Assembly (NCBI RefSeq): GCF_014650455.1
Contig: NZ_BMUZ01000012.1
Coordinates: forward strand, 124,001 to 188,000
Direction: 5' to 3'
DNA from: Streptomyces xanthochromogenes
Lineage (GTDB): Bacteria > Actinomycetota > Actinomycetes > Streptomycetales > Streptomycetaceae
Length of the DNA: 64,000 bases
Shown piece after piece: positions 9,223-17,040 of the stretch (within the stretch, counting starts at the first letter, position 1; each line of letters opens with the position of its first letter). Both the position numbers and the translations under genes were made by a program. The notes below the pieces were generated by a model. The model was not told the origin of the DNA, ran no database searches, and saw only the letters and a list, made by a program, of their open reading frames with translations.

Positions 9223-10874
9223 CCTCGATCTACGCGGCCAAGCCCTGGCTCGCCCAGCTCAGCGAGGCCCAGCGGGCGGACATAACCCCGCCCGAGACGG
9301 TGCTGCACTCCTTCCGTGCCGCCGTCGCCCGCGCCCCCGAACACACCGCTCTCGTGTACTTCGACGGCCGTCTCAGCTACGCGGAGACCGACGCGCTGTC
9401 CGACTCCGTGGCCGGCCACCTCGCCGCCCGTGGCCTGGCCGGCGGCGACCGCGTCGCGCTGATGCTCCAGAACACCCCGCACTTCGTGATCGCCCTGCTG
9501 GGCGCGTGGAAGGCCGGCGCCACCGTCGTGCCGCTGAACCCGATGTACAAGTCGGGCGAGGTCGCCCACGTCCTGCACGACGCCGAGGTCGCCGCCCTGG
9601 TGTGCTCGGATCGCGCCTGGGAGGGGTACCTGCGCGACACCGCCGCCGACTCGACGGTCCGCATCGCGCTCACCGCCTGCGAGTCCGACCTCCAGAGCCT
9701 CGACGACGAAAGGGTCTTCGGCGGGTACGAGCGGCTCCCCGCGCCGGCCGACACCGACGATCTCGTCACCGTCGCACGGCAGGGCCTGAAAGCGCCATCG
9801 GACCGGGAACTGTCCGCCACCGACACGGCGTTGATCAGTTACACCTCCGGCACCAGCGGGACCCCCAAGGGCGCGATGAACACCCATCGCGGCATCACCT
9901 ACAACGCGGAGCGGCAGCGCACCGGGCACCCCATAGCGGAGGGCTCGGGCTACTTCGCGCTCGCGCCGCTCTTCCACATCACCGGCATGGTCTGCGAACT
10001 CGCCGCCTGCGTCGCCAACGCGGGCACCCTGATCCTGGCCCACCGCTTCCACCCGGGCGTCGTCCTCGACGCGTTCGCCGAACACCGCCCCGCCTACACG
10101 GTCGGCCCCTCCACGGCCTTCATGGCGCTCGCGGCCACCCCCGGCGTCACCCGGGAGCACTTCGCCTCCTTCGAGGTCATCTCGTCGGGCGGCGCCCCCC
10201 TGCCGCCCGCGCTCGTCGAGAAGTTCCGGGCGGGCTTCGGACCGTACATCCGCAACGGCTACGGCCTGACCGAGTGCACCGCGCCCTGTGCCTCGGTGCC
10301 GCCCGAGAAGGAGGCGCCCGTCGACCCGGTGTCCGGCACGCTCTCCGTCGGGGTGCCCGGGCCCGAGACCGTGGTACGGATCGTCGACCTCGAAGGCAAC
10401 GACGTGCCGTTCGGCGAGCAGGGCGAGATCATGGTGCGCGGCCCCCAGGTGGTGCCCGGCTACTGGCGCCGCCCCGAGGCCACCGCCGAGGCGTTCCCCG
10501 ACGGAGAGCTGCGCACCGGCGACATCGGGTTCATGGACCGCGACGGCTGGCTCTACGTGGTCGACCGGATGAAGGACATGATCAACGCGTCCGGCTTCAA
10601 GGTCTGGCCGCGCGAGGTGGAGGACGTCCTCTACACCCACCCCGCCGTACGCGAGGCGGCCGTCGTGGGCATCCCCGACGCCTACCGCGGCGAGAGCGTC
10701 AAGGCGTACGTCAGCCTGCGCCCGGGCGCCGAGGCCGACCCGGCCGAGCTCGCCGCGTACTGCAAGGAGCGGCTCGCGGCCTACAAGTACCCGCGCGAGG
10801 TGGAGGTCCTGGCGGAGCTTCCCAAGACCACGAGTGGGAAGATCCTCAGGCGGGAGCTGCGCACACAGGCGTAG
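9219..10874 (+). CDS. Acyl-CoA synthetase (AMP-forming, class I adenylate-forming)
   Basis: A 551-residue enzyme that activates a carboxylic acid to the acyl-adenylate and then to the CoA thioester. The AMP-binding signature Y-T-S-G-T-S-G-T-P-K-G is at about 208-218. N-G-Y-G-L-T-E-C and the hinge region R-T-G-D-I-G-F-M-D follow. The C-terminal catalytic lysine is in P-K-T-T-S-G-K-I-L-R-R-E. The length fits medium- or long-chain acyl-CoA ligases (FadD/CaiC-like). The substrate cannot be read from sequence. Its ATG overlaps the TGA of the SDR gene, and the TetR gene follows 84 bases later. The whole set is probably controlled through the operator at 8397-8412. Confidence 0.92.
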   Translation: MTSIYAAKPWLAQLSEAQRADITPPETVLHSFRAAVARAPEHTALVYFDGRLSYAETDALSDSVAGHLAARGLAGGDRVALMLQNTPHFVIALLGAWKAGATVVPLNPMYKSGEVAHVLHDAEVAALVCSDRAWEGYLRDTAADSTVRIALTACESDLQSLDDERVFGGYERLPAPADTDDLVTVARQGLKAPSDRELSATDTALISYTSGTSGTPKGAMNTHRGITYNAERQRTGHPIAEGSGYFALAPLFHITGMVCELAACVANAGTLILAHRFHPGVVLDAFAEHRPAYTVGPSTAFMALAATPGVTREHFASFEVISSGGAPLPPALVEKFRAGFGPYIRNGYGLTECTAPCASVPPEKEAPVDPVSGTLSVGVPGPETVVRIVDLEGNDVPFGEQGEIMVRGPQVVPGYWRRPEATAEAFPDGELRTGDIGFMDRDGWLYVVDRMKDMINASGFKVWPREVEDVLYTHPAVREAAVVGIPDAYRGESVKAYVSLRPGAEADPAELAAYCKERLAAYKYPREVEVLAELPKTTSGKILRRELRTQA

Positions 10875-10958
10875 CGCCCGGGCGACGACGCAGCAGGACC
10901 GGAACAGGGCGAGGGGCCGCGGCCCCTCGCGCACGTGAACAAGAGAAAGGCGGCGGCG

Positions 10959-11555
10959 ATGGCCAAGGCGACGGACACGAGCGGCACCACCCCCGTCCCC
11001 CAGCGGCTGCTCGCCGCCGCCACCCGCCTGTTCGCGGAGAACGGCTACGACCGCACCTCCGTGCAGGAGATCGTCGAGGCGGCCGGCGTCACCAAGGGCG
11101 CGCTCTACCACTACTTCGGCTCCAAGGAGGACCTCCTCCAAGAGGTGTACGCCCGGGTGCTGCGCCTCCAGCAGGAGCGGCTCGACGCGTTCGCCGGTGC
11201 GGACGCGCCCATCGAGCAGCGGCTGCGCGAGGCGGCCGCCGACGTGGTGGTGACCACCATCGACAACCTCGACGACGCCGCGATCTTCTTCCGCTCGATG
11301 CACCAGCTGAGCCCGGAGAAGAACAAGCAGGTGCGCGCCGAGCGCCGCCGCTACCACGAGCGGTTCCGGGCGCTCATCGAAGAGGGCCAGGCCGCCGGGG
11401 TGTTCTCCACCGCGACCCCGGCCGACCTGGTGGTGGACTACCACTTCGGCTCGGTCCACCACCTGTCCACCTGGTACCGGCCGGACGGGCCGCTCACCCA
11501 GCAGCAGGTCGCCGATCACCTCGCCGACCTGCTGCTCCGCGCGCTGCGGCCCTGA
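10959..11555 (+). CDS. TetR/AcrR family transcriptional regulator
   Basis: A 198-residue regulator. The N-terminal helix-turn-helix reads R-L-L-A-A-A-T-R-L-F-A-E-N-G-Y, then V-T-K-G-A-L-Y-H-Y-F-G-S-K-E-D-L-L, typical of TetR proteins. The C-terminal ligand domain resembles regulators of fatty-acid degradation, with a D-Y-H-F-G-S-V-H-H-L-S segment. The ATG at 10959 follows AAAGG; an in-frame GTG at 10935 would add eight residues. The gene lies between the acyl-CoA ligase and the acyl-CoA dehydrogenase. Two matching palindromes precede the flanking operons, so it is the best candidate for their acyl-CoA-responsive repressor. Confidence 0.9.
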   Translation: MAKATDTSGTTPVPQRLLAAATRLFAENGYDRTSVQEIVEAAGVTKGALYHYFGSKEDLLQEVYARVLRLQQERLDAFAGADAPIEQRLREAAADVVVTTIDNLDDAAIFFRSMHQLSPEKNKQVRAERRRYHERFRALIEEGQAAGVFSTATPADLVVDYHFGSVHHLSTWYRPDGPLTQQQVADHLADLLLRALRP

Positions 11556-11573
11556 GCGCGAACTGCCGCGCCG

Positions 11574-12788
11574 CTAGAGGTACTTCTTCAGTTCGCGGCG
11601 GGCCAGCGAGCGCTGGTGCACCTCGTCGGGGCCGTCCGCGAGCCGCAACGTCCTTGCCGCGGCCCACAGTTCGGCCAGCGGGAAGTCCTGGCTGACGCCG
11701 CCCGCGCCGTGCAGCTGCACCGCGTCGTCGATGATGCCGACCACCGTGCGCGGGGTGGCGATCTTGATGGCCTGGATCTCGGTGTGCGCCCCGCGGTTGC
11801 CCACGGTGTCCATCAGCCAGGCCGTCTTCAGGACGAGCAGCCGCAGCTGCTCGACCGCGACCCGGGCGTCCGCGATCCACTCCTGCACCACGCCCTGCTG
11901 AGCGATCGGCTTGCCGAACGCCGTACGGGACACGGCCCTTCGGCACATCAGCTCGATCGCCCGCTCGGCCATCCCGATCAGACGCATGCAGTGATGGATC
12001 CGGCCCGGCCCCAGACGCGCCTGGGCGATGGCGAAACCGCCGCTCTCCTCGCCGACCAGGTTGCTCGCGGGCACCCGGGCCCCGTGGAAGACGACCTCGG
12101 CGTGGCCGCCGTGGGAGTGGTCCTCGTACCCGTACACCTGCATGGCGCGGCGGATCTCGACGCCCGGGGTGTCGCGCGGGACCAGGACCATCGACTGCTG
12201 GCGGCGCACATCGGCGTTGGCGGGATCGGTCTTGCCCATCACGATGAAGATCTTGCAGTCCGGGTTCATCGCCCCGGAGATGTACCACTTGCGCCCGGTG
12301 ATGACGTACTCGTCGCCCTCCCGCTCGATCCGCGTCTCGATGTTGGTCGCGTCCGAGGAGGCGACCTCCGGCTCGGTCATCGCGAACGCCGACCGGATCT
12401 CCCCGGCCAGCAGCGGCTCCAGCCACCGCTTCTTCTGCTCGTCCGAGCCGAACTGTGCGAGCACCTCCATGTTCCCGGTGTCCGGGGCCGCGCAGTTCAG
12501 GGCGGTGGGCGCCAAGTGCGGGGAACGGCCGGTGATTTCGGCCAGCGGCGCGTACTGGAGGTTGGTGAGGCCCGCGCCGTACTCCGCGTCGGGCAGGAAC
12601 AGGTTCCACAGGCCCCGGCGGCGCGCCTCGGCCTTGAGGTCCTCCACCACCTGCGGGGTGTCCCAGGGCGAGGCGAGCAGGGCGCGCTGCTCGTGGTCGG
12701 TGACCTCGGCGGGGTGGACGTAACCGTCCATGAAGGCGAGGAGTTTGGTCCGCAGTTCTTCGGTGCGGGCGTCGAATGCGAAGTCCAT
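11574..12788 (-). CDS. Acyl-CoA dehydrogenase
   Basis: A 404-residue flavoenzyme catalysing alpha,beta-dehydrogenation of acyl-CoA. Visible family features are A-F-A-M-T-E-P-E-V-A-S-S-D (FAD/substrate segment), I-T-G-R-K-W-Y-I-S-G and the C-terminal G-A-G-G-V-S-Q-D-F-P-L-A-E-L-W. The protein resembles the long-chain/ACAD10-11-like group usually paired with an APH-fold kinase. Such a gene lies nine bases upstream on the same strand. The stop codon faces the TetR gene 18 bases away, so the two are convergent. GGAAGG lies 14-19 bases ahead of the ATG, so ribosome binding may be weak and coupled to the upstream gene. Confidence 0.92.
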   Translation of the reverse strand: MDFAFDARTEELRTKLLAFMDGYVHPAEVTDHEQRALLASPWDTPQVVEDLKAEARRRGLWNLFLPDAEYGAGLTNLQYAPLAEITGRSPHLAPTALNCAAPDTGNMEVLAQFGSDEQKKRWLEPLLAGEIRSAFAMTEPEVASSDATNIETRIEREGDEYVITGRKWYISGAMNPDCKIFIVMGKTDPANADVRRQQSMVLVPRDTPGVEIRRAMQVYGYEDHSHGGHAEVVFHGARVPASNLVGEESGGFAIAQARLGPGRIHHCMRLIGMAERAIELMCRRAVSRTAFGKPIAQQGVVQEWIADARVAVEQLRLLVLKTAWLMDTVGNRGAHTEIQAIKIATPRTVVGIIDDAVQLHGAGGVSQDFPLAELWAAARTLRLADGPDEVHQRSLARRELKKYL

Positions 12789-12797
12789 GACGGGCGT

Positions 12798-13820
12798 TCA
12801 GCCTTCCTGAAGGGTCGTGAGGCCGTGCTCGATGAAGACCGGGACCAGCTCGCCGATGCGGTCGAACCCGGCGCCCACGGTCTGGCCGAGGGTGTAGCGG
12901 TAGTGGATGCCTTCGAGGATCACGGCGAGCTTGAACCAGGCGAACGCCGTGTACCAGGAGATGGCGGAGGTGTCGCGCCCCGAGCCGGCCGCATAGCGCT
13001 CGATCAGCTCCGCGGGGGAGGGGTGACCGGCGGCGCCCGCCGTGGTGGAGACCGGAGAGTCCGCCACCTCCAGCTTCGCGCTGTACATCACGAGGAGCCC
13101 GAGGTCGGTCAGCGGGTCGCCGAGCGTCGACATCTCCCAGTCGAGGACCGCCTTGATCCGGTCGTCGTCGCCGATCAGGACGTTGTCCAGGCGGTAGTCG
13201 CCGTGCACGACGGTGGGCTCCGGAGAGACGGGGAGCGCACGCCCGAGGGCCGCATGCAGTTCGTCGATGCCGGCCAGGTCCCGGTTGCGGGAGGCGTCGA
13301 GCTGCTTGCCCCAGCGGCGCAGCTGCCGGTCGAGGAAGCCGCCGGGCCGTCCGAAGTCGCCGAGCCCGACCGCCTCGGGGTCGACGGCGTGCAGCTCGAC
13401 GAGCGTGTCGACCAGCGCGAGCACGGCCGCCCTGGTCCGCTCGGCGCCGAGCGGGGCGAGCTGTTCGGCGGTGCGGTACGGCGTTCCCGCCACGTACTCC
13501 ATGACGTAGAACGGCGAGCCGAGCACCGACTCGTCCTCGCAGAGCAGCACCGGCTCGGGCACCGGGACGGCCGTGGGGTGCAGGGCGCTGATGACCCGGT
13601 GCTCGCGCTTCATGTCGTGCGCGGTGGCCAGTACGTGGCCGAGCGGCGGCCGTCGCACGACCCACTGCCCGGTCCCGTCCGTGACCACGTACGTCAGGTT
13701 CGACCGGCCCCCCTCGATCAGCCGGGCCTTGAGCGGTCCGGCCACGAGCCCGGGCCGCACGCGGTCGAGGTGGGCCCGCAGCTGCTCCGGGTCGAGGCCT
13801 GGCGGGGGGACTGTGCTCAT
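12798..13820 (-). CDS. APH-fold phosphotransferase of the ACAD10/11 type
   Basis: A 340-residue protein with an aminoglycoside-phosphotransferase fold. V-V-H-G-D-Y-R-L-D-N-V (catalytic loop, Asp of H-G-D) and V-L-D-W-E-M-S (metal-binding Asp) are intact. The N-terminal G-G-R-S-N-L-T-Y-V forms the nucleotide-binding loop. Proteins of this type pair with acyl-CoA dehydrogenases, or are fused to them in eukaryotic ACAD10/11. There they are reported to phosphorylate 4-hydroxy-acyl-CoAs on the way to beta-oxidation. That role is plausible here because the partner dehydrogenase follows directly. The start at MSTVPPPG has GGAGG nine bases upstream. The operator at 13867 lies 47 bases ahead. Confidence 0.86.
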   Translation of the reverse strand: MSTVPPPGLDPEQLRAHLDRVRPGLVAGPLKARLIEGGRSNLTYVVTDGTGQWVVRRPPLGHVLATAHDMKREHRVISALHPTAVPVPEPVLLCEDESVLGSPFYVMEYVAGTPYRTAEQLAPLGAERTRAAVLALVDTLVELHAVDPEAVGLGDFGRPGGFLDRQLRRWGKQLDASRNRDLAGIDELHAALGRALPVSPEPTVVHGDYRLDNVLIGDDDRIKAVLDWEMSTLGDPLTDLGLLVMYSAKLEVADSPVSTTAGAAGHPSPAELIERYAAGSGRDTSAISWYTAFAWFKLAVILEGIHYRYTLGQTVGAGFDRIGELVPVFIEHGLTTLQEG

Positions 13821-13866
13821 CTGCGGCACCTCCGGAACGAGTCGGGCGTCCTGTCCGGAGACACGC

Positions 13867-13882
13867 TACCGACCAGTCGGTA
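13867..13882. promoter_or_regulatory. TetR-type operator, perfect 16-base palindrome
   Basis: TACCGACCAGTCGGTA reads identically on both strands. It lies 47 bases before the start of the kinase/acyl-CoA dehydrogenase operon and matches the same consensus as 8397-8412. It probably binds the TetR regulator encoded at 10959. Confidence 0.75.
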
Positions 13883-13949
13883 TGCCGTCCAGGGCGGACC
13901 CTGCATTCCGGCGCGCCGGACGGCCGCGCTGTTCGCGCGAACCGGGTCG

Positions 13950-14047
13950 GGAAGGCCGGGTTCAGAAGCCGGGGCTCAGGAGACCGGGTTCGGAAGGCCG
14001 GGTTCGGAGGGCCGGGTCCGGAAGGCCGGGTCCGGAAGGCCGGGTTC
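13950..14047. repeat. Seven tandem 14-base repeats
   Basis: Seven units of the form ggaaggccgggttc follow each other without gaps from 13950 to 14047, some with two or three changes. The array lies between the promoter of the kinase operon and the stop codon of the DUF202 gene, whose last codons overlap the final unit. It looks like slippage expansion and is not coding. Confidence 0.9.
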
Positions 14048-14366
14048 AGAAGAGTGAGGCGACGGCGAAACAGGCCAGGGCCACCGTGCAGGCCGCCGCC
14101 GCGAGGGCGGCTCGCACCCCGAGCACCCGGGGCGGCGCGCCGCCGCTCAAGGTCTGGATGCGCCGGTGCGCCACGGCCAGGAAGCCGAGCCACGCGAGCC
14201 CGCTGAGCGTCACCGCGACCGGCGCGAGCGGTGAACTCCCTTGGTGCAGGGCCTGTTTGGCGGCGAGCACCGCCGCGACCGTGCAGGACAGGGTGGTGCG
14301 CCGCCAGGCGAGCCGGGTGCGCTCCGGCTGCAGCCCGGGGTCGCGGGCGGGCAGCGGCGAGGGCAT
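14046..14366 (-). CDS. DUF202 family small membrane protein
   Basis: A 106-residue protein with the DUF202 signature near the N-terminus: E-R-T-R-L-A-W-R-R-T-T-L-S. Three hydrophobic segments follow, predicting an inner-membrane protein with three helices. Its ATG overlaps the stop of the preceding DUF202 gene (ATGA), so the two are translationally coupled and may form a complex. The function of DUF202 proteins (YidH and YidG in E. coli) is unknown. Confidence 0.85.
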   Translation of the reverse strand: MPSPLPARDPGLQPERTRLAWRRTTLSCTVAAVLAAKQALHQGSSPLAPVAVTLSGLAWLGFLAVAHRRIQTLSGGAPPRVLGVRAALAAAACTVALACFAVASLF

Positions 14367-14767
14367 CAGCCGGCCCAGCCGAAGACGACGACCACCACCA
14401 TCACCACGGCGACCACCGCCACGGCGAGGCTCAGCAGGGTGGGGAAGCGCGAGACCGGCAGGTCCTCGCCGCGCCGCATGGCCCGCTCGCAGCGCACCCA
14501 GTGGTTCACCGCCCGCAGCGCGCACAGCACCCCGGCGGCGAGCAGCGCGAGGGCGAGTGCGACCCGGACGCCCCAGCGCAGGTCCGGCAGGAACTGGTCG
14601 ACCGCGAAACCGCCCCCGACCAGCGCGAGCGACGTCCTGATCCAGGCCAGGAAGGTCCGCTCGTTGGCGAGCGAGAACCGGTAGTCGGGGGTCTCGCCCT
14701 CCTCGCCGATGCGCTGGGGCGCGAACCACAGCCGCAGGGTCTGCACGATCGTGATCACGCGCCGCAC
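14366..14767 (-). CDS. DUF202 family membrane protein (YidH-like)
   Basis: A 133-residue protein with a conserved R-F-S-L-A-N-E-R-T-F-L-A-W-I-R-T-S-L-A motif (about residues 30-48). Transmembrane stretches lie at roughly 43-60, 68-85 and 110-130. The GTG at 14767 is taken as the start; another GTG three codons in is equally possible. It is the first of two overlapping DUF202 genes, an arrangement also seen for yidH/yidG in enterobacteria. The role is unknown. Confidence 0.86.
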   Translation of the reverse strand: MRRVITIVQTLRLWFAPQRIGEEGETPDYRFSLANERTFLAWIRTSLALVGGGFAVDQFLPDLRWGVRVALALALLAAGVLCALRAVNHWVRCERAMRRGEDLPVSRFPTLLSLAVAVVAVVMVVVVVFGWAG

Positions 14768-14783
14768 CCTACCCGGCGGCCCC

Positions 14784-15299
14784 TCAGGACGGGCCGAGCC
14801 CCGTGGCGCGCAGCCGCTGCCAGGCCGCGAGCCCGTCCGGCACCCACTCCCAGGTGCCGATGCGTGCCTCCAACTCGGCGAGCGGCAGGAAGTCGTGCCA
14901 TGCGACCTCCTCCGCCTGGGGGTTCACCGGCAGCTCGCAGCGCACCTCGTACACCGACGACCACCAGCTCTGCTCGCCGTTCTCGTAGAGGAACTTGAAC
15001 AGCGGTTCCGGTCGCGGCAGTCCGGACACGCCGAGCTCCTCCTCGGCCTCGCGCAGCGCGGCGCTGTCGTACGACTCGCCCGCGCCGACCACCCCGCCGA
15101 CGAACATGTCGTACAGGGAGGGGAAGACGAGCTTGTCCGGGGTGCGGCGGTGCACGAAGATCCGGCCCGCCGCGTCGCGGGTCAGGACGAACACGCAGCG
15201 GTGGCGCAGATGGCGGGCGTAGGCGTCGGCGCGCCGGGCCTGCCCGGTCACGTGGTCGTGCTCGTCGACGATGTCCAGGATTTCGTCAGCCGGATTCAT
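14784..15299 (-). CDS. Nudix hydrolase (isopentenyl-diphosphate isomerase-like subgroup)
   Basis: A 171-residue protein with an intact Nudix box, G-x5-E-x7-R-E-A-E-E-E-L-G-V, at about residues 68-90, which binds the catalytic divalent metal. The surrounding pattern (N-terminal D-E-x-D-x-V-T-G, then H-R-R-T-x-D-K-L-V-F-P-S-L-Y-D) is that of the YfcD/IDI-like subgroup, whose members hydrolyse nucleoside diphosphate-linked substrates. It may act in housecleaning; the true substrate is unknown. It is 16 bases upstream of the DUF202 pair on the same strand and may be co-transcribed. Confidence 0.88.
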   Translation of the reverse strand: MNPADEILDIVDEHDHVTGQARRADAYARHLRHRCVFVLTRDAAGRIFVHRRTPDKLVFPSLYDMFVGGVVGAGESYDSAALREAEEELGVSGLPRPEPLFKFLYENGEQSWWSSVYEVRCELPVNPQAEEVAWHDFLPLAELEARIGTWEWVPDGLAAWQRLRATGLGPS

Positions 15300-15391
15300 G
15301 GGCCCATGAAATCACCGGCTGCCCGGCGCCCCGGCGCCCCGGCGCCCCGGCGGTGCGGGTGCGGGTCACCGGCCCGGGCGGCAAGCCCGCC

Positions 15392-16156
15392 TCACTGGCC
15401 CATCACGTACTTCACGGTCGGCCCCGTGGTCCAGCCGCCGTCCACGGCCAGCTCCGCGCCGGTCACGTAGGAGGCCGCGTCCGAGAGCAGGAAGACGACC
15501 GCGCCCGCTATCTCGTCGGGCTCGCCGACCCGGCCCATCGGGGTGTTGGGGTAGTTGCCCTCACCCTTCTCGATGCCGACCGCGGCGGTCATCGGGGTGT
15601 ACGTCATGCCCGGGTGGACCGAGTTGACGCGGATGCGGGCGGTGCCCAGCTCGACCGCGCCGATCTTCGTCAGACCGCGTACGCCCCACTTGGAGGCGCC
15701 GTACCCGGCCGTCAGGGCCAGGCCCATCAGGCCGGCGGCCGAGGAGATGTTGACGATCGAGCCGCCGCCGCCCTCCTTCATCGCCGGGACGACCGCCTTC
15801 ATGCCGATGAAGACGCCGGTGAGGTTGATGTCGAGGACCTTGCGGAAGTAGTCGACGGACTCGGCCTCCAGGAGGCTGCCCGCTGCTATGCCCGCATTGT
15901 TGACCAGGCCGTGAAGCGCGCCGAATTCGGCGACCGCGAACTCGGCGGCCCGCGCCCAGTCCCGCTCGGAGGTGACGTCGTGGTGCAGGAAGCGGGCGCT
16001 CGCGCCCAGGGCCTCGGCGGTGGCCCGGCCCTCCTCGTCCAGGACGTCGGTGATCACGACCCGGGCGCCGGCCGCCACCGCCTGGCGCGCCGCCTCGGCG
16101 CCGAGGCCGCGCGCGCCGCCCGTGATGATCACTGTCTTGCCGGTCAGGTCGTTCAT
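15392..16156 (-). CDS. SDR family oxidoreductase (hydroxysteroid dehydrogenase-like)
   Basis: A 254-residue classical SDR. It has T-G-G-A-R-G-L-G at residues 13-20, D-V at the end of the second strand (NAD preference), N-N-A-G, an I-S-S-A-A-G serine strand and the catalytic Y-G-A-S-K. The sequence resembles actinobacterial 3-alpha/20-beta-hydroxysteroid dehydrogenases, but the real substrate may be another alcohol or ketone. The start codon overlaps the stop of the upstream TetR gene by four bases, indicating one operon under TetR control. Confidence 0.9.
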   Translation of the reverse strand: MNDLTGKTVIITGGARGLGAEAARQAVAAGARVVITDVLDEEGRATAEALGASARFLHHDVTSERDWARAAEFAVAEFGALHGLVNNAGIAAGSLLEAESVDYFRKVLDINLTGVFIGMKAVVPAMKEGGGGSIVNISSAAGLMGLALTAGYGASKWGVRGLTKIGAVELGTARIRVNSVHPGMTYTPMTAAVGIEKGEGNYPNTPMGRVGEPDEIAGAVVFLLSDAASYVTGAELAVDGGWTTGPTVKYVMGQ

Positions 16157-16965
16157 CTCGTGTCCTTCGGGGTGGTGGGTACGGGTGGAGCTGCCGTGAG
16201 CAGGGCGTTCGTGGTCGCCACCAGGTCGGCGCGGAACAGCTCCTCGCCGGTCAGCGGCTCGGTGCCGGCCAGGTACTGGCGGGCCCGGTCGGCCATCGCG
16301 GCGCCGACGAGCGTGAGCGCGAGATCGATCCGCTCCAGGCGGACCGGCTCGGGCAGCGACTCGGCGAGGCAGTCCTCGATCCGGCCGATGAGGTGCCAGT
16401 AGGCGGTCCCGGCCAGGGTCGGGTGCGGGGTCCGGGTGCGGACGCCGCTCTCGTGGCTGAGCTGGGCCGAGATCCGCAGGCAGCGCCGCCCGCGCCCGGT
16501 GCGCAGCTCGCTCGCCTCTGCGTCGACGAGCGCCGCGAGCAGGAGGGGCAGGTCACGAGGACCCGGCGGCCCGGCCCGATACAGCGGGCCGGGCGGATCG
16601 TGCGGGCCGGGCGGATCGTGGGGGCCGTGCGGATCGTGGGGGCCGTGCGGGTCTTCGGGGTCGTGCGGGTCTTCGGGGTCGTGCGGGTCTTCGGGGTCGT
16701 GCGGATCGTGCGGACCCTGAGCCTGGACGCGCTCCGCGAGGAGCGCTTCGAGCGCCCCCTCGGTACGCCGCTGGCGCCCGGTCATCACCGCGTCGAGCAG
16801 CCCGGCGCGCGAGCCGAAGTGGTACTGCACGGCCGACGGATTGCTCTGCCCGGCCAGCTTGACGATGTCGCGCAGCTGGGCGCCGTCGACGCCCTGGGCC
16901 GCGAAGACCTCCTCGGCCGCGCGGATCAGCTTCTCCCGGGTCTCGGGTCCCGATGTGCGTGCCAT
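16153..16965 (-). CDS. TetR family regulator with a DPH/DPE repeat insertion
   Basis: A 270-residue regulator. The N-terminal DNA-binding domain is clear: E-K-L-I-R-A-A-E-E-V-F-A-A-Q-G-V-D-G-A, then N-P-S-A-V-Q-Y-H-F-G-S. It differs from ordinary TetR proteins (about 200 residues) by a low-complexity insert at about residues 85-135, made of D-P-H-D-P-E-D-P-H-type triplets that turn into G-P-H-D-P-P. The insert corresponds to tandem DNA repeats at 16590-16712. The C-terminal helices resume after it. It overlaps the SDR gene (ATGA) and is preceded by a palindrome at 16976-16990, suggesting autoregulation. Confidence 0.9.
   Translation of the reverse strand: MARTSGPETREKLIRAAEEVFAAQGVDGAQLRDIVKLAGQSNPSAVQYHFGSRAGLLDAVMTGRQRRTEGALEALLAERVQAQGPHDPHDPEDPHDPEDPHDPEDPHGPHDPHGPHDPPGPHDPPGPLYRAGPPGPRDLPLLLAALVDAEASELRTGRGRRCLRISAQLSHESGVRTRTPHPTLAGTAYWHLIGRIEDCLAESLPEPVRLERIDLALTLVGAAMADRARQYLAGTEPLTGEELFRADLVATTNALLTAAPPVPTTPKDTR
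16590..16712. repeat. Coding minisatellite inside the TetR gene
   Basis: Short in-frame repeats (gtgcgggtcttcggggtc and related units of 9 and 18 bases) are arranged in tandem over about 120 bases. All units are multiples of three, so the reading frame is kept while copy number can vary. Confidence 0.85.
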
Positions 16966-16975
16966 GCCCCCATGC

Positions 16976-16990
16976 TAATGCTGGGCATTA
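16976..16990. promoter_or_regulatory. Probable operator of the TetR/SDR operon
   Basis: TAATGC-TGG-GCATTA is a perfect six-base inverted repeat. It lies 11 bases before the TetR start codon in the only AT-rich patch of this gap (16970-17000). It is likely to overlap the promoter. Confidence 0.68.
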
Positions 16991-17040
16991 TTAAAAAGCC
17001 AGTGCCTCACGATCCGCCGAACGCGGTACCGCACCGCGCC

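Noticed and set aside
13950..14047. Repeat array considered as a CRISPR.
   Set aside because: Units of 14 bases are contiguous with no spacers, and no cas genes are nearby.
16590..16712. Repeats considered as a CRISPR or intergenic array.
   Set aside because: They lie inside an open TetR coding frame, keep triplet phase and have no spacers.
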